Positions 46,686 through 57,728 of a stretch of 64,000 nt of DNA are shown in pieces. The position numbers and the translations under genes were made by a program. Source of the stretch: Diaporthe sp. PMI_573 (lineage: Eukaryota > Ascomycota > Sordariomycetes > Diaporthales > Diaporthaceae). The DNA lies in assembly GCA_021399435.1 (NCBI GenBank), contig JAJTUP010000037.1:310001-374000 (forward strand). The letters run 5' to 3'. The notes beneath the pieces were generated by a model. The model did no database searches. It saw only the letters and a program-made list of their open reading frames with translations, and was not told the origin of the DNA. Every line of letters begins with the position of its first letter. The first letter of the stretch is position 1.

Positions 46686-49438
46686 ATTGTTCGAGGGTAG
46701 ATTGGCAGGCTGCAGGTAGGTAGAACTCCGGGGCCTCGATCTCTTCGCAGCTAGAGGGAAACAAACAGTTAGCGTTAACTGACGGCTCGAGGCCTAATTG
46801 TAAGTGTGAGGATAGGTATGTAAAAGTGATTCAAAGCCCAGTGAACTTCTTGGGAAGGAGAACTGTATCAAGGGAGTCTGTCTGATATAAGAGAAATCGA
46901 ACAGTTGGAAAACTAGGTTCATACGAACCAGTACAGAAATTAACTTTCATGCTGCTTCTCTGCCATCATCGCGAGCGTGTGTACTGCAGCCCCAGATCGC
47001 GTACGGGCATCGAAATTATTCAACAATTCAATGCCTTGACTCTCGCGGTGCAGCCGGCCACCGGTTCCAGGCGCGCCCAAAACGCATCCCGCCGCACATG
47101 GGATTTTCCTGAGCCAAGGGGCACTACCGATTTCAATGCAAGGGAATTTCGGTTGTTTAGCTCAAAAATTCCGGGTAGCGGATTATGCAGCCTCACTTGT
47201 CCGCCTACGTGTCAGCCTCTTGGCGCCGGCCTCGCTGGCCGTCCCCTGTGACTGGCGCCTCGGTTCCTGTCGGAACCGGCCCTGCTCCAAGGTTGTTGCT
47301 GATTGGCATAGACTCGTGGCGGCCAAACGTCCGGGGTTGCCCATGAATTCGTCCCCAATCTTCGAGTCGGGCTGACCAAGGCACAAATGTCACTCGTCGA
47401 AAGTGCATACCGCCAGAAGTTCCATATTGGGCACTAACAAATGAAGGTCCAAGTGGGAATATGAGACGGATCTCGATCTTAGCAGCGCATTATGGTTGCT
47501 AGAGCGAGCTGAGTCAAAGGCAGCAAGCCCAGGCACTGCACTGTCTCCCTCCAGTGTCCAGGTGACCAAGCGGTCTGGCGGTTGGACTCTGCACTCCAAG
47601 AAGTTAGCCCCTTAGAAGAGTCTGTTTCATGAAGACTTAGTACAATCGAATCGCCGATGATTTGGAGGCAGTATGTACCAGATATTGCTGATCACCGACA
47701 GCCCAAGGCGTCATCGATTCTTGAACTCGGGCAGTGCGTAGTACTCCGTAGTTTGAGCGATGGGCGATCCTAGTCCGCTCCCGACATCGAGCTCTTTCCT
47801 GGGCGGCTTGAACCGAGAGAGGACACATTAGTGGACTCCACTGCTCAGCTTCAGCATTGACATCTCATGCCTTCGATATGAGCTCCAAATTGCAATTGCT
47901 ATGAGTATCTAGGACAAATTTCCGGGCACGAGATACCTCATGAGTTGTTTGAATAGTCCGTCCGGCCAATTTTACGGGAATCTAAGGCGAGAGCAGTTTG
48001 GCAACGTTTCTCGGAATGCGAGATGAGCCATCATTGGCTGTGTTACAGAATACAGGCAGGTTCTGACCCGGAAACACTTCTTAAAACCCCAATGACCATC
48101 TTCTTCATTGTGCTTTGTCTCGTTCGAGAGGCATCTGAAATGCCAGTCATGGGCCTGCGTGACTTGGGACGAAAAGGAGCAAAAGCTTTGCTTTCCGTCC
48201 GGTGGTGTAAAGTTCCAGGACAAGTTGGTGTTAGCATCGTGTCGACACCCAGCTGCTTGTTGGGATGGACAATACAGAGACAGACACGCACTGCGAAGGA
48301 GAAGAATCAAAACTGATGAGCGCCGAAAGGGAATGAACTATCTGAGGGATGTCCATGAGAGGTGACTTTGAGACTTAGGGGAATTGTAACAGCTCACCAC
48401 GAATTATTTGTGCGTTCTCAATAAGCAGTATAGAGTGCTTACTGCCCAGATCGTCAGGCTTCGTCTCGACTCACCACAAAAGCCATCTTCGACTTCAACC
48501 GCGAAGTGGAGGCCAGAGTAGCTGAAATTCACGGATATCACACAGGGAGCCTGCTTTAGCCCAGGCAGAGCTTTGCAATTGTATTAAAACTTCGCCTTGA
48601 GCTATAAGTAACTATGGTTCTTGGAGGAAGGGCCTGATGTAGAAGACACGAAGAAGAAAAGCAACCAGCCTTTGAATGTAATGGTAGCTTTCCTGGAGGA
48701 GCTGAGGTGATTGAATGGATTGTTTGGCATACCAGCCCATGAGAAACCTACTAGGTAGATATTTGGCCTGGAGTTCTCACTGATAGTGATCAATTAATTA
48801 AAGCCCGTGCTGTCCACAACATATCGTCTGATCCCTTGGGTCATGCAGAAGCGGGAGTATTGATAGAATAATGCATTGGACAAGTTTGGGATATTATACT
48901 CTCACATTATCCAAGATTAAGGGTGGGTAACAGAAGTCTCGCAATCATGAGTGGTTTTCGGTAGTGAAGACAACATAGATATCATAGGCTATGGTAAATC
49001 AGTCTCACGATGATGCTGCTTCAAGATGCTTAGAGACGTACAAGACATGAGAGCAGTCACCATAGTTGTTTATCTGGAGAAGCAGTCGAGGACAATGCTC
49101 TGATGCGCAATCTGGCATGGTCGGGCTGGACTCGTCCGCCACGGCACTCGTTGACGATAACGGGTCTAATGCGGAATACAACCCGAAGCACGTAGAGTGT
49201 GCAGCACTGTAGTGCCCAGGCGATGGTGAGCGTGTAGGTCTTGACTCGAATCCAAATCTTTTTATCTCGGTGCAAACAAAGCTCGGAACAGAGCAGTCTT
49301 TGACCAAACCCCACACAGATCCTCCTTTCGTAGCGATTCTGTCAGCCGGGAGTACACATTTGGAACAACCACTGCCTTGGTGACCATTACAATCACAAAT
49401 CACCATCTTGCACGACCAACTTCTCTACACCAGCCATC
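46686..49438. other. Intergenic stretch, about 2.75 kb
   Basis: No supported gene. Frames of 80-133 codons on both strands near 47972-48365 and 49005-49406 overlap each other and lack motifs. Confidence 0.5.
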
Positions 49439-50005
49439 ATGGCAAATGTATGTGCCCTCTCGTTACTTGGGCTGCTGGTGCAAATCACTAATGTGAGCTG
49501 CAGATCCAGCCCAAGCTGACCGACGGTGTGGACTCCCCACACCTCAAGCACCAGCGATACATAGAGCAAGTCCCATGTGTCGACAAATATTTTCTGAGCC
49601 GCTGCTATAATGCCGCCGACTCTGACGTCCTTCGAAGAAACAACGGAAGGAAGCGGGCACAGAAGGATTCCCGCAAATCTGGGGTGACATACCTCATGGC
49701 CCTCCGGAAGCTGGCGAGACGAGTTTGCCTGGACCCAAATGAGCCACTGGGCCCACAGCAGATCGCTGAGGTCATTAGGACTAGAGCCTTGTAAGCACCC
49801 AGCCCCGTCCGTTCATTATTTGAGGGGGCGAAGAAAGATAGACTGACATATTCCCAGCCTCGGCCCCAGATTCTTCGAACTCATGGGGTTTTATGGCGTG
49901 GACATTGTCCCTTCCCCTGGACAATGGACCTTCTCGGAGTCCGCATCCGCGGAAGCTTTGGCCAGAGACCTGGATCTCTACCTCCCTGATGTTCGACGTA
50001 ATTAA
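49439..50005 (+). CDS. Orphan three-exon protein with a 9-nt first exon
   Basis: Exons 49439-49447 (ATG GCA AAT), 49504-49790 and 49858-50005; introns 56 nt (gtatgt...gctgcag) and 67 nt (gtaagc...ttcccag); phases agree and the product is 147 aa. The protein begins MANIQPKLTDGVDSPHLKHQ, holds a basic stretch at about 47-61 (RRNNGRKRAQKDSRK), two helices (VTYLMALRKLARRV, QQIAEVIRTRAF) and a C-terminal part with FFELMGFYGVDIVPSPG. Three cysteines (28, 37, 78). I recognise no family; the basic part might bind nucleic acid (inference). The consensus introns and the long open second and third exons make it credible despite the tiny first exon. Confidence 0.55.
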
Positions 50006-50907
50006 TCAGTGGTAGCAAGAGGAACCGTACAAATAGAAAAGGGCCCGCAAGGGGCATTTGCAATGAGATAATATCGGATTGTCTTCGGCACAGCTTGGTC
50101 CTCTCTGTACTATAGTCTTCTCATGCACACATGTGACGATGAAGTCAAGTAGTATCATGCCCAATGTTTAGTGCTGTCTTTTGGTGGAGAGGAAGGCATA
50201 GAATACCAGTGTAACAGGTCCGGTGAAGGATAACGGCGCCATTGAGCTATCAACGGAGAGGCAGTAGGTGGAATATGGACTCCAGATGAAGCCAGCATCA
50301 CTGAAGCTGGTTGAGAAGGACAACCCTGAGACTAAGCAGAGGAGCCCTCCAACCCAGGGTGCCGTAGCACCGAGCGAATTCCCCGGGGAATTGTAATAGT
50401 AGGCTGGACAGTATGTATACTGATATTGAATTAGATCCAAGTCACTCCCATGACCATGTCTCGGTGGATAGACAGCCTGTCGACACAAGCAATCCAGGCG
50501 AAGTATTTCATCATGTCCAGATAGTTTGGCTGTTTCTTCGCCACGCCGATTTCCGGGTTGAGTCCGAAGTCAAGCCTACGGTGCTCTGCGGTATCGTGTT
50601 GGATATTCGTCAGACATCACACAGTCTTCCATCGCTCAGCGCCGAGGGCCTCGTGGGCCAACAGACCGTTGTTTCTGGGTAGACGAGGATCGCGCCATTG
50701 TTATACGAAGCAGGCAGTGGCTCTGTATGACCTGGCTCTTTGCAGCACCATCAGATATTGGCGTCTACTAGTCCTACATAGCCTCTACGTGGAAAGATCT
50801 CGTCATCAAGCCCGAGAGCCGGAGGGGTATCAGTCGTTCTTCGTATGCGTCTTGTCGTCGTTTCGGATCCATGGTCTCAGAGTCTTGTATCTATGCTGGC
50901 CTGGCCC
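50006..50907. other. Intergenic stretch with membrane-like minus-strand frames
   Basis: Minus-strand frames near 50168-50488 and the short M-start segment near 50455-50520 (MMKYFAWIACVDRLSIHRD) look partly membrane-like, but no splice pair joins them cleanly. Treated as uncertain, possibly a degraded small membrane-protein gene. Confidence 0.35.
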
Positions 50908-51390
50908 CTACTCCTGCGCCGCTCTCTTCTCCTCTTCTTCTGGCGTCAGGGCTTTGATCTGCAGTGCATGTATCCCGCCTTCTCGCGCTAGTTCCTCCTT
51001 CAGTAGCTGATTGACGACGCGGTGGCGCTGGATCTGTCTGGTGCCCTCGAACTCGTTGGAGACGATCACCAGACGGAAGTGTGTCTCGGCAGAGGTGCTG
51101 TCGGCCATCGCTTTGTGGTGCTTGTGGAGGTGGGAGTCATTGTATATCTTGATGTTGCTTCCAAACTTCTCGACGAGCTGCAGCAGAAGATGGTGTCAGA
51201 TCAAGCTCTCCGCAAGGGGCTGGCGGAGTGGTGTGCGCACCTTGTTGCGGATCGTCTTCTCGACCGGGCCGCCAGGCTCGGAGCTCGCGGCAGGTTGCGA
51301 CATGGCTGCGAAGAGCCGTTTGTTCAGGGTTGGTGTGCTCGTGGCGAGACGCAGGAAACGCAGGGAGCGCAGTGATTGACGTAGCAACAT
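50908..51390 (-). CDS. Mitochondrial BolA-like protein
   Basis: Two exons, 51390-51241 and 51177-50908, intron 63 nt (gtgcgc...ctgcag), phase 0; 139 aa. The first 27 residues (MLLRQSLRSLRFLRL...) are basic and amphipathic, a mitochondrial presequence. The BolA domain follows: TIRNKLVEKFGSNIKIYNDSHLHKHHKAM, ETHFRLVIVS, then IQRHRVVNQLLKEEL and the invariant HAL in REGGIHALQIKALTPEEE. BolA proteins work with monothiol glutaredoxins in [4Fe-4S] cluster transfer in mitochondria (family knowledge). His in SHLH and in HAL are the usual cluster ligands. It is arranged head-to-head with the coactosin gene. Confidence 0.92.
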
Positions 51391-51884
51391 GGGTGCTGGA
51401 ATTACTGTCGTTTCCAAAGCCTCGAGGCGGGCAGCAGGCGGAAAATTGGTTCGATCTCGGCTGTCACGGTTCGGCGCAAGCTTGAGAAAGTCGAGCCTGT
51501 CAGATGCGCATCATTGTTGCACATGCACAACAAGGGTCGTGCCGATCCACCCTGGAAGATGGGTAGGGGGTTACCTAAGCAAGCCACCCAGGTACACTAC
51601 ACAGTAAGCTCGTCAACCCCCTGAGCTTCGGAGTCGCCGCAGGGAGGCCCTTGCCAGGGCGGGTCGCGAACAGACAATGCAGGGTTCGGGTGGAAGCGAT
51701 CGAGACACGTCTGCGACGACAAGCCGATTCCTGCTGCGGCTGGACTTCAACAAGCTGGTGTCTGCCGTCTCGTCTGTCCTCCCGAACCTACGGTCTCCCC
51801 AGAGGAAGTCTATCCATCAACCAATATTCTGTGTAAATCCGCACGCCCAAGTCCTCCTCCTCCCCGAGACCCCGCCCCCGCAAA
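51391..51884. other. Bidirectional promoter, BolA and coactosin
   Basis: A 494-bp region between two divergent start codons. It contains the leaders of both genes; no gene or TATA box found. Confidence 0.55.
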
Positions 51885-52322
51885 ATGTCCGGCATCAACT
51901 CGCCCGAGCTCCTCGCCGCCTACGAGGCCATCCGCAGCGACAAGGACGAGACCAAGTGGCTGCTCATCTCGTCGGGCACGACCAGCAAGCAGATGGGCCT
52001 TCAGGAGTCGAGCAGCGAGTCCTTCGAGGCCATGGTCGACAAGCTGGCCGACGACCAGATCCAGTACGCCTACGCCCGCGTCGAGTACGCAAACGACTCG
52101 GAGAGCACCCGCGTCAAGTTCGCCCTGATAATATGGAACGGCCCCAACGTCCACTCGGCCAAGCGCTTCAAGATGCTGGCCGAGGTCCAGGAGGTCAAGA
52201 AGGTCCTGAACCACTACAGCAAGGAGTTCAACGCGGACGACAAGCGGGACCTCGTCTTTGCCGACATCGTCAAGGAGCTGCGGAGGTCCGGCGGCGCGGA
52301 CTACAATGGCGGGCGCGGCTAG
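51885..52322 (+). CDS. Coactosin-like actin-binding protein (ADF-H domain)
   Basis: One exon, 145 aa, ATG at 51885 (gcaaaATGtcc). A single ADF-H domain: SGINSPELLAAYEAIRSDKD, WLLISSG, EAMVDKLADDQIQYAYARV, FALIIWNGPNVHSAKR and KEFNADDKRDLVFADIVKEL. The length and lack of an SH3 or second ADF-H domain fit coactosin rather than drebrin/Abp1 or cofilin. The conserved KR of WNGPNVHSAKR lies in the F-actin-binding face. Cytosolic, actin filament regulation. A GGRG tail ends the protein. Confidence 0.9.
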   Translation: MSGINSPELLAAYEAIRSDKDETKWLLISSGTTSKQMGLQESSSESFEAMVDKLADDQIQYAYARVEYANDSESTRVKFALIIWNGPNVHSAKRFKMLAEVQEVKKVLNHYSKEFNADDKRDLVFADIVKELRRSGGADYNGGRG

Positions 52323-53073
52323 GCGCCATGCTCCCCGCGCGCCTGGAGAGAGTGCTTGAAGAAGATGGGTGGTCGCGAGCGTCAGCATGGTGTTTTGCGG
52401 TGGTTTTGGTCGAATTCAAAAAGGGTGGTGCGCGTTGCGCCCCCTGGCTGGGCGTTTGGTTGGATACGCATCTCGTGGTGCATCGGCATTCGATACAAAT
52501 ACAGCGCGGCAGTCTACAATTCCGAGTTCTTCACACGACATTCTACGTCCGGGCTGTTCTTCGTTCCTCTCTCTCTCTCTCTCCATCCATGTCCCGTGGC
52601 AATTTCTCCACTGCCGTCATACTCTCCTCTCCATCCCTGGGACAACACGGGAGGCATGTGACCGGAACGGCGCGAACCCGGCGCTCAACAAGGTGCAGCG
52701 TCAGCAAGTGCTGTCCTTTCCCTGGCCCGCAACCCTACATGAACTGCTTTGCTTCTCTGAGGCACCGCGAGAACCTGTTTGGCGCAGCCTCGCACTGGCG
52801 CCGGTGCTGAGTAGCGCGGATAACGCCATTTCCATGATCATTAGGAGAAATGGACTTTTTTTTCCAGCCCGTTTAATCTGGGAAATTTGCGAAGGAATTC
52901 CATCCTCTTCAATCTCAGCAACCCAACCGGACTTACGAAATTCTTAACCTTGAATCGCTCCTGCTATTTCTACCCGCCTGCTATCATCCTGAATACAGAA
53001 GCACTCGCCTGTCATATCAAAATCAGTCATAGTGAACGAACTTACTGACGTCCTTTTCGATACTTCGGACTCC
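52323..53073. other. 3' region of coactosin gene and upstream of orphan gene
   Basis: No supported gene. It contains a (CT)8 microsatellite at 52567-52582. The orphan gene that follows may have its first exon here. Confidence 0.45.
52567..52582 (+). repeat. (CT)8 microsatellite
   Basis: Sixteen bases of CT dinucleotide in the 3' region of the coactosin gene. Confidence 0.8.
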
Positions 53074-54096
53074 ATGTCCGCGTGCCATGAGCGCAGCCAA
53101 CCCACACATCCCATAATATTCAGCGACAGCTCACCAATGGAGCCATTTCTGCACACGGACCAATTACTGTGCCTGCGCCTCACAGTCAATACCAGACTAT
53201 TCTGGCGGCCTCATCCCAATACGGATTACTGGCTTTCCGGAGACATGTCCCGGTGGTTTTCGGCGGCGAAGCAAGTGCTGGATGATTTGCACAAGATCCT
53301 GACGAGACAAAGCTCCGTCGACAAATGTCATCTTTACACGGTGTCTCTGCGGCCCATGGCGATGCGGCCCTTGGAAGTCTGACGCCACGTAGCTTTCGCG
53401 CTTCATCCACCGCTTCTACGGGACCGAGGGCACCATCCTGCACCGCTACAGAAACCGGGTTGACAAGCACATCGGAGATCGCCCCGACGGCCTGCGCTTC
53501 GACATTTTCCTGCTCCAATGTTGGTCCGGGATGGACTTGGACCCGGAACAGAAGACGACATTTGACACCATCTACTCTGTCAACGACGAGCCCCCAGAGA
53601 TCTGCATGGAGGTAATCGACAAGTACATGGACAGGATAGCTCCCAACTCACGAGGAGAACAGCCCGAAGAGCCCGGCTCCAACGACCCCTGGATCGCCCA
53701 CCCGGCCGTAGACTTGGACCGCTGGCAAGAGATCCAGCCGGAACTGGCCCGTGAGCACCGGCTCATGTTCATCGAATACGCCCGGCATCTGTCTGCGAAA
53801 TTTGAGCTTGAACTTGAGACGGTCGACGTGTTAACAAGGTCCTGCCCACATGCATGCGTTGAGTCTTTTTTCCAAACCGACGCAGCAACTTCATGCAGGC
53901 TCGACTTGACTCGTACATGGACTGCGTTATAATCCTCGCGCAGCGGGAATTGGATTATGGCGACGGGTCCCAGCGTGTCATCGGGCTCGTCGACTTCCGG
54001 CTTCGTGGCCCGGTCCTGCGACTGAAGTGGATGGGGATTCGTCGCTCTACTCAGCCCGATATCAATCACATTGGGCCTCGGCGGTATGAGTGTTGA
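53074..54096 (+). CDS. Orphan three-exon protein, 307 aa
   Basis: Exons 53074-53340, 53393-53838 and 53886-54096; introns 52 nt (gtgtct...cgtag, with a CTGAC branch point) and 47 nt (gtcctg...gcag). Phases agree and all exons stay open. The ATG at 53074 (MSACHERSQ) is the first in a frame open from 52993, so an upstream exon is possible. Notable segments are HLYTLSRFIHRFYGTEG at the first junction, FDIFLLQCWSGMDLDPEQ, DEPPEICMEVIDKYMDRI, EHRLMFIEYARHLSAKF and ILAQRELDYGDGSQRVIGLV. No signal peptide, membrane helix or domain that I know. It is mostly alpha-helical and acidic by eye. The stop is 241 bp from the stop of the convergent FMN reductase gene. Confidence 0.55.
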
Positions 54097-54337
54097 CCCA
54101 TGTTGTGCGGGATTCGGACGACTAACAGCATACTCCAGTGCTTACCTAGCTGGTGTTGAACTCTGATATTGACAAGATGACGAAACGGAGGAAAAGCTGG
54201 CACAAGTTCACGAATTTCATTGATGCTCCATCGCTCCTAGACCTCATGCTATGATAAGAAATAAATAAAATGTCTAAATGCTCTTCTGACTGTGAGAGAA
54301 GTGTGACGGATGGTAGACCAGCACCTGGGCACTAGTG

Positions 54338-54985
54338 CTAGTTGGGAGGTAGCTGGTCGCCCTCCGGCTTGGGAACCCGCAGCTGCTCGCCCAGCTTCTC
54401 AAACGCCTCCAGGATCTCGGCCCGGTGGCCCTCGCTCCAGTCCTTCCTCGTATCGTCCCCAATCTTGCCCTCCATGACGGCGAGTATACCCTCCGGGCCC
54501 CGGCCACCAAAGAAGGCCAGCTTGGGACGCGGCTCGATGACGGTTAGGCCCATCGCGGACAGGACGCCCTTGGCCTGGTCGTTGGCCAGGTTCCCGCCCT
54601 GCATGCCGTAGCTGACGAGCACGGCTGGTTTTCCGGTGAAGCCGTTCATGAGGTAGTCGATGGCGTTCTTGGCGCCGCCCGACATGCCGTAGTTGTACTC
54701 GTTCAGGACGAAGATGTAGCCGTCGTGGGAGGTCATCTCGTCGGCCCAGGCCCTGGAGGTCTCTTGTTCGAACTGCGCCCCGCCGGGCTTGATCATCATG
54801 GGGGGCGTGGACTCGCTGAAGACGGGGAGGTTGAAGGACTTGAGGTCGACCGTCTTGAGGTTGATGTTTGCCGACTTAGCTGAGGGCTCTAGGACTTTCG
54901 AAATGAGTGATGCGACGTTGGGTCCCACGCGGATTCCGCGCGTCGATGTGACGACGACGGCCACGTTCTTGACTACGGCAGCCAT
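54338..54985 (-). CDS. NADPH-dependent FMN reductase (flavodoxin-fold)
   Basis: One exon, 215 aa, ATG at 54985. Flavodoxin-like fold: VAVVVTSTRGIRVGPNVA binds the FMN phosphate, NEYNYGMSGGAKNAID (about residues 95-110) is the family NxYN..xxxKNAID motif near the isoalloxazine ring, and VSYGMQGGNLAN follows. The pattern fits Lot6/NQR-type NAD(P)H:quinone or FMN reductases of cytosol. Likely detoxifies quinones by two-electron reduction. Confidence 0.9.
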   Translation of the reverse strand: MAAVVKNVAVVVTSTRGIRVGPNVASLISKVLEPSAKSANINLKTVDLKSFNLPVFSESTPPMMIKPGGAQFEQETSRAWADEMTSHDGYIFVLNEYNYGMSGGAKNAIDYLMNGFTGKPAVLVSYGMQGGNLANDQAKGVLSAMGLTVIEPRPKLAFFGGRGPEGILAVMEGKIGDDTRKDWSEGHRAEILEAFEKLGEQLRVPKPEGDQLPPN

Positions 54986-55700
54986 TTTGACGTCCTATTG
55001 CGCTTTGTCGTTGGGTAGAAATCAGGGAAATTTTCTCTAGTCCTCGCCAAAAGATAGGTCGGCCTCGCAAAGATGGGTTCGTATTGCATCTGAAGACTCA
55101 TTGCAAGAGGAACCGAGGCCTTTCTTCCATTTTATAGTTACTCCTCGAACACACGGCTACATCCTGCGTTGAGGCCGTCTCTCCTTACAAATCGCCTCAG
55201 GTGGTGGGCACCCCTTAAGCTGCTTTGCAATCAACCGCGCGCAAACTCTCATAATCTAGATATCCACAAAAGTGAGCTTGGAAAAGCGAGCCGCGAGCGG
55301 TTGACTCGTTAGTATTAGAGACGGCATTAGTAACCCAACCTCTTGCTGGAAAGAAGGGAAGGGCGAGCCGAGCAGGATTGGCTGCTGACTCTCAAGATGG
55401 AAAGGCGAGACGGGCGAGGAGGTTAGTCAGCATGCCCCTTCTCTGACCACAAAACGGCCATAGCATTTATTGAAGGAACCAACATGTCTTGTAGAAGGAT
55501 GCAAACCTGTCTCCCAATCATCCCGGAGACTTTCCCCAAGTCCAGAAATGCCGTCAGAGCAGAGCCAAAGCAACGCACTGAATTGCCAACCATTATTCCC
55601 ATTGACCATGCCAGAGAAACCGCGATTTCTCACCAGAACATTGGCACGCGCGGGCAGCCCTGCGATGCTGACTTGCCTTGCCCCAGCACATGCCGTCCGC
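54986..55700. other. Intergenic stretch
   Basis: Promoter of the FMN reductase (leftward) and 3' end of the BTB gene. No gene seen. Confidence 0.5.
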
Positions 55701-56821
55701 CTACTTCTGAGCCTCAGCGCCACCACGTCCCTGCCAGGGATAGCCTGTTTTTACAACGCAGGATTCACACTTCCACTGCACCTCCATTATTCTGATATTT
55801 TTGCCAGTTGCTTGTGGATCGATGTTCCAGCTGGCAGGATACTTCGAGCTGCATTTGCATTCGGAGCACTTCATGTTCATGAAGTAGTTTCTGTAATCCG
55901 CCTTGGAGTCTCCTGCCCACTTGCTCCGACGTCCTTTGACGGCAACCAGGAAAAGATCGGAGGCAAGCTCGGGGAAGTCGGAAATTCCCTGAACGAAGTC
56001 GTTCGTACGGTATAGGTTCAACCTGATGGCATGGGCGTAGTCGAGTAGAATGTGCCTGCATGGCTGGGTGTGTGGTAACTCGTGGTACGTGGTGGCGATA
56101 CCATGGAAGAATTCCTGGACGATGGCTTTGCATTCGGCGGAATCGATGAGGTATTTTGCGTTGCACATGATCTTGATGTTTCCTTCAAGATGATCTTCCA
56201 TGGCGGCAATGATGTCCTTCTTCAGGGGGTCGAGGAGAAAAAAGTCCGCGACAGACCAGAGGCGGACGTACTTGCTGATGATGGAATCGCCCTCGCACTT
56301 TTGCACGGCGGCGGCGTCGATGGCTATGCCTCAAATTAGCAAGCGAAAAGTCGAAGGCCATTGTTACATACCTCCTGAGTAGAGGTAGCGCACCACGACT
56401 CCGACCAGCTCTGGTGCGACATCTGTGAGTGTGATCTTTTTGGTCTCGGCTTCCTGAATGGATGGAACTGTCAGCGAGGATCGGAGATGGTTTTGCATGG
56501 TACCATCCAGATTTCGGTACTCACCACGAAGTTGCCGGTAAGTGCTTTCTCAAACCAGGCGCATCTCTTGCAGATGATGCTCCTGTGGACATTCCACGCG
56601 TGATTGCCACAGACGAGTACCACATCGCTAAAGTGTCCGGTTTCGAGGAGGCTGCATTCAATGTTAGAAGAAGGACTGTACGGCTTGAGTCTAAAGGAAG
56701 AAACACACCTTAGGTCGCTTGACATAAAAACCTTCCGTGAATACTCGAAACTGGGCATTTTGGAAGGACTTGCGATGCCATCGGCATCGGGCAGCTCCTC
56801 TGAACCGTCGAGTTGAGACAT
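55701..56821 (-). CDS. BTB/POZ-domain protein
   Basis: Four exons: 56821-56709, 56651-56525, 56453-56372 and 56323-55701; introns 57, 71 and 48 nt, all GT-AG with intact phase; 314 aa. BTB domain about residues 38-135: ETGHFSDVVLVCGNHAWNVH, KRCAWFEKALTGNFV, KITLTDVAPELVGVV and RYLYSG restored at splice joins, then the helical extension with VRLWSVADFFLLDPLK. The C-terminus has four CxxC-like cysteines in MKCSECKCSSK and WKCESCVVK, which could bind zinc. Members usually dimerise or act as Cul3 substrate adaptors; the partner is unknown. A related but truncated copy lies 0.9 kb beyond its 5' end. Confidence 0.9.
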
Positions 56822-57033
56822 TTCGACTGATGTAGCAGTGAGAATCTTGCTTGCTTGCTCACAGGACGATCAGCTTTGCGAGGTGGTGGAGGAGTGGTTG
56901 GAAGGTTTTCAAAGGCAGTGAAGGAGGATCTGATGGTCTGGCGGTTCTAGCCTCGCAGAAATCTGGGGTGGAAGGATGGTTGAAGTAGGTGAGTCAGAAC
57001 GGCAAACCGCAGGTGCGTATCTCAGCACCTCAT

Positions 57034-57080
57034 TACCTACCTAGGTAGGTAGGCAGGTAGGCAGGTAGGTAGGTAGGTAG
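57034..57080. repeat. TAGG microsatellite headed by an 18-bp palindrome
   Basis: Begins with the perfect palindrome TACCTACCTAGGTAGGTA (57034-57051), then TAGG/CAGG units to 57080. The array can form a hairpin at its 5' end, a usual cause of slippage or breakage. Confidence 0.8.
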
Positions 57081-57375
57081 CTTGGTACCCAGTCGTAGTC
57101 GCAGAGTAAGTACTTTGTTAATCTGGGCATTCAGGTACCGCCCGTGAGTAGGGGCGAGACTTCAAATGTTTGGTCTGAAGCTGTTGCGCCAGCTGTGGCC
57201 AACCTGGCAGCTGCAGTCATCACCTGCTCATGGCAAGTGCACATTGGTGCTTCGGAGGCATTGAAGTGGTTTCTCGAGCTTGTAACCCGTGCCTACGGTC
57301 AACGGAGCTTGTTCCACGCGGGTCTTTCTTTGTTGACCATCAGTCCCGATTCCTATGGAGACTATCCTATCCTAG

Positions 57376-57525
57376 GTGGGGCTACTTTGAGGTGAGTTTG
57401 TGCTGCAGGAGGTTTTCCTGCGGGGGGCTGTTCTACGGGACTCTATCATCGAGGAGGTTATCCACGGTAGGCTATCTCAAGGGGAGGTCACCCCAAGGGA
57501 GGTCATCCCAGGGGCCATCCCATGA
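57376..57525 (+). repeat. 15-bp degenerate minisatellite, about 10 units
   Basis: Ten consecutive 15-base units can be aligned with no gaps between 57376 and 57525; the last clear ones are GGGGAGGTCACCCCA, AGGGAGGTCATCCCA and GGGGCCATCCCATGA. Rough consensus GGGAGGTTATCCCA with GGG...CCC self-complementary ends. Earlier units are more decayed. A multiple of 3, so it would code a 5-residue repeat if translated. Confidence 0.65.
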
Positions 57526-57728
57526 GTGACCATTGTGAACTGCCTTGCCTTCTTGCATCCACGTGTAGCCCGTGCCGAACCCTACTGTCTGTCCAAGTGT
57601 AGATCATCAGGTTCGCTGACCGGCCCTTCCGGCGAATTCAATTCTCCCCACTGGTACCATCCGCACGAGCACGCTTGAAGCCATGTTTTTGAATGCATGG
57701 ACCGCAGCGCCAGAGGACTCTGAGCCCA

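Larger units (their letters stand above)
56822..57728. other. Repeat-bearing stretch between two BTB genes
   Basis: Contains a TAGG-type microsatellite with an 18-bp palindrome (57034-57080) and a 15-bp minisatellite (57376-57525). No supported gene; the plus-strand frame through the minisatellite encodes only a 5-residue repeat with no homology I know. Confidence 0.6.

Noticed and set aside
50168..50682. Minus-strand membrane-like frames
   Set aside because: Two pieces look like parts of a small membrane protein, but no GT-AG pair joins them in phase. Left as uncertain intergenic.
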